From NCBI GenBank assembly GCA_037441225.1, contig JBBISU010000091.1:1-12895 (forward strand): a stretch of DNA of 12,895 nucleotides, read 5' to 3'. The translations under genes were made by a program, and so were the position numbers. Positions 12,438 through 12,895 of the stretch are shown here, piece by piece; within the stretch, counting starts at the first letter, position 1, and each line of letters begins with the position of its first letter. The notes below the pieces were generated by a model. It was not told where the DNA came from. It searched no databases and worked only from the letters and a program-made list of their open reading frames with translations. The stretch comes from JBBFMJ01 sp037441225 (lineage in GTDB: Bacteria; Acidobacteriota; Thermoanaerobaculia; UBA2201).

Positions 12438-12895
12438 TCATTCTTCCAGTTTATATTTTTTTTGTCCTCCTCCATAAGAACATGACCATTTACAAGTTAT
12501 GCAACCACATTCAAAAGAAGTAACCAGGCTACCTTTGCCTGTGCAAAGACTTGAAGCAGCAGTTTCGCACCTGCTACAATTTGAGTTAAATTGCTCCGTC
12601 GTACAAGCTGGTGCTGGTGCTTGATTTACTATTTTTCCAGTAAGAGAACCATTTTCATAAAGGTAAGAATAAATTGACTTTTCTTTTATGAACCACATAT
12701 TATAGGATGTTCCAGCATAATATGGTATAAATAATATTTTATCACCTTCTTTAAACTCAACTTTATTTATAATAAATCTATATGTTCTGTGCTTATTGAA
12801 ATTTCCTTTAAAGCTTTTTGAAATCATTTCCTTGACATATCCATCTCCTGATAGCAAAATAGCGCTAATTGTTATTTCTTTTAAATCCTCATTAA
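12438..12895 (-). CDS. Cys-rich protein of unknown function, N-terminus beyond window
   Basis: The frame is open from the window edge to TGA at 12438-12440, about 152 codons. A TTG at 12857 could be taken as a start, but in-frame coding-like sequence (NEDLKEITISAILLSG) continues upstream, so the true start lies outside. The first part has beta-strand character: TYRFIINKVEFKEGDKILFI resembles the NTR/TIMP-like or OB-type strand pattern, Y-x-F-x-V-x-K-V-x-x-GD. The last 55 residues carry eight cysteines, including FECGCITCKWSC, flanked by Pro/Ala- and Gly-rich spacers. Such a pattern suits a secreted disulfide-rich or metal-binding tail. No family is assigned and export cannot be shown without the N-terminus. 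It has no evident link to the operon downstream. Confidence 0.75.
   Translation of the reverse strand, partial: NEDLKEITISAILLSGDGYVKEMISKSFKGNFNKHRTYRFIINKVEFKEGDKILFIPYYAGTSYNMWFIKEKSIYSYLYENGSLTGKIVNQAPAPACTTEQFNSNCSRCETAASSLCTGKGSLVTSFECGCITCKWSCSYGGGQKKYKLEE

Noticed and set aside
1..12895. CRISPR array, tRNA, rRNA, IS element or transposase
   Set aside because: No regularly spaced direct repeats, no cloverleaf or rRNA-like GC-rich stretch, and no transposase motifs were found on either strand.

Overview
The window is very AT-rich and encodes Lys/Ile/Glu/Phe-rich proteins. It carries Tat-exported and haem-binding proteins and two predicted outer-membrane beta-barrels. This points to a diderm, anaerobically respiring, low-GC bacterium, probably thermophilic and possibly from a deep or candidate lineage. 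I cannot name the taxon. Every convincing gene is on the minus strand, so transcription runs from high to low coordinates.

Region by region, in the direction of transcription: (1) 12895-12438 holds the 3' part of a probably exported Cys-rich protein of unknown function. (2) 12437-11995 is an unusual intergenic region. It has a plus-strand-oriented terminator, a possible plus-strand gene remnant and a strong palindrome that looks like an operator. (3) 11994-4230 is one tightly packed nine-gene cluster: outer-membrane porin-like barrel, Tat-exported molybdopterin oxidoreductase (854 aa), four-cluster iron-sulfur subunit, small dihaem cytochrome c, TorD-like chaperone, MoaA, MOT1-type molybdate transporter, MOSC protein and a small 'two-CW' Cys-rich protein. 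Gaps are 0-11 nt or the genes overlap, and several starts use Shine-Dalgarno sequences built from the upstream gene's last codons. (4) 4040-3342 is a separate outer-membrane barrel gene with its own extended -10 promoter. (5) 3324-3148 is a remnant of a cation-efflux (CDF-like) transporter. (6) 3030-2116 is argF, with its own promoter. (7) 2115-1729 contains degenerate hairpin repeats. (8) 1728-1 is a membrane-anchored Ser/Thr protein kinase that runs off the window.

The cluster at 11994-4230 is the most interesting part. It appears to combine a respiratory molybdoenzyme with its maturation chaperone, part of the cofactor pathway (MoaA), a molybdate uptake protein and a MOSC domain protein. 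It lacks the NrfD/PsrC-type membrane subunit usually found in Psr/Phs/Ttr operons and has a dihaem cytochrome instead. Two normally cysteine iron-sulfur ligand positions are substituted: Asp53 in the catalytic subunit and Lys92 in the beta subunit. The substrate cannot be read from the sequence. Polysulfide, thiosulfate, tetrathionate, arsenate and selenate are all family possibilities.
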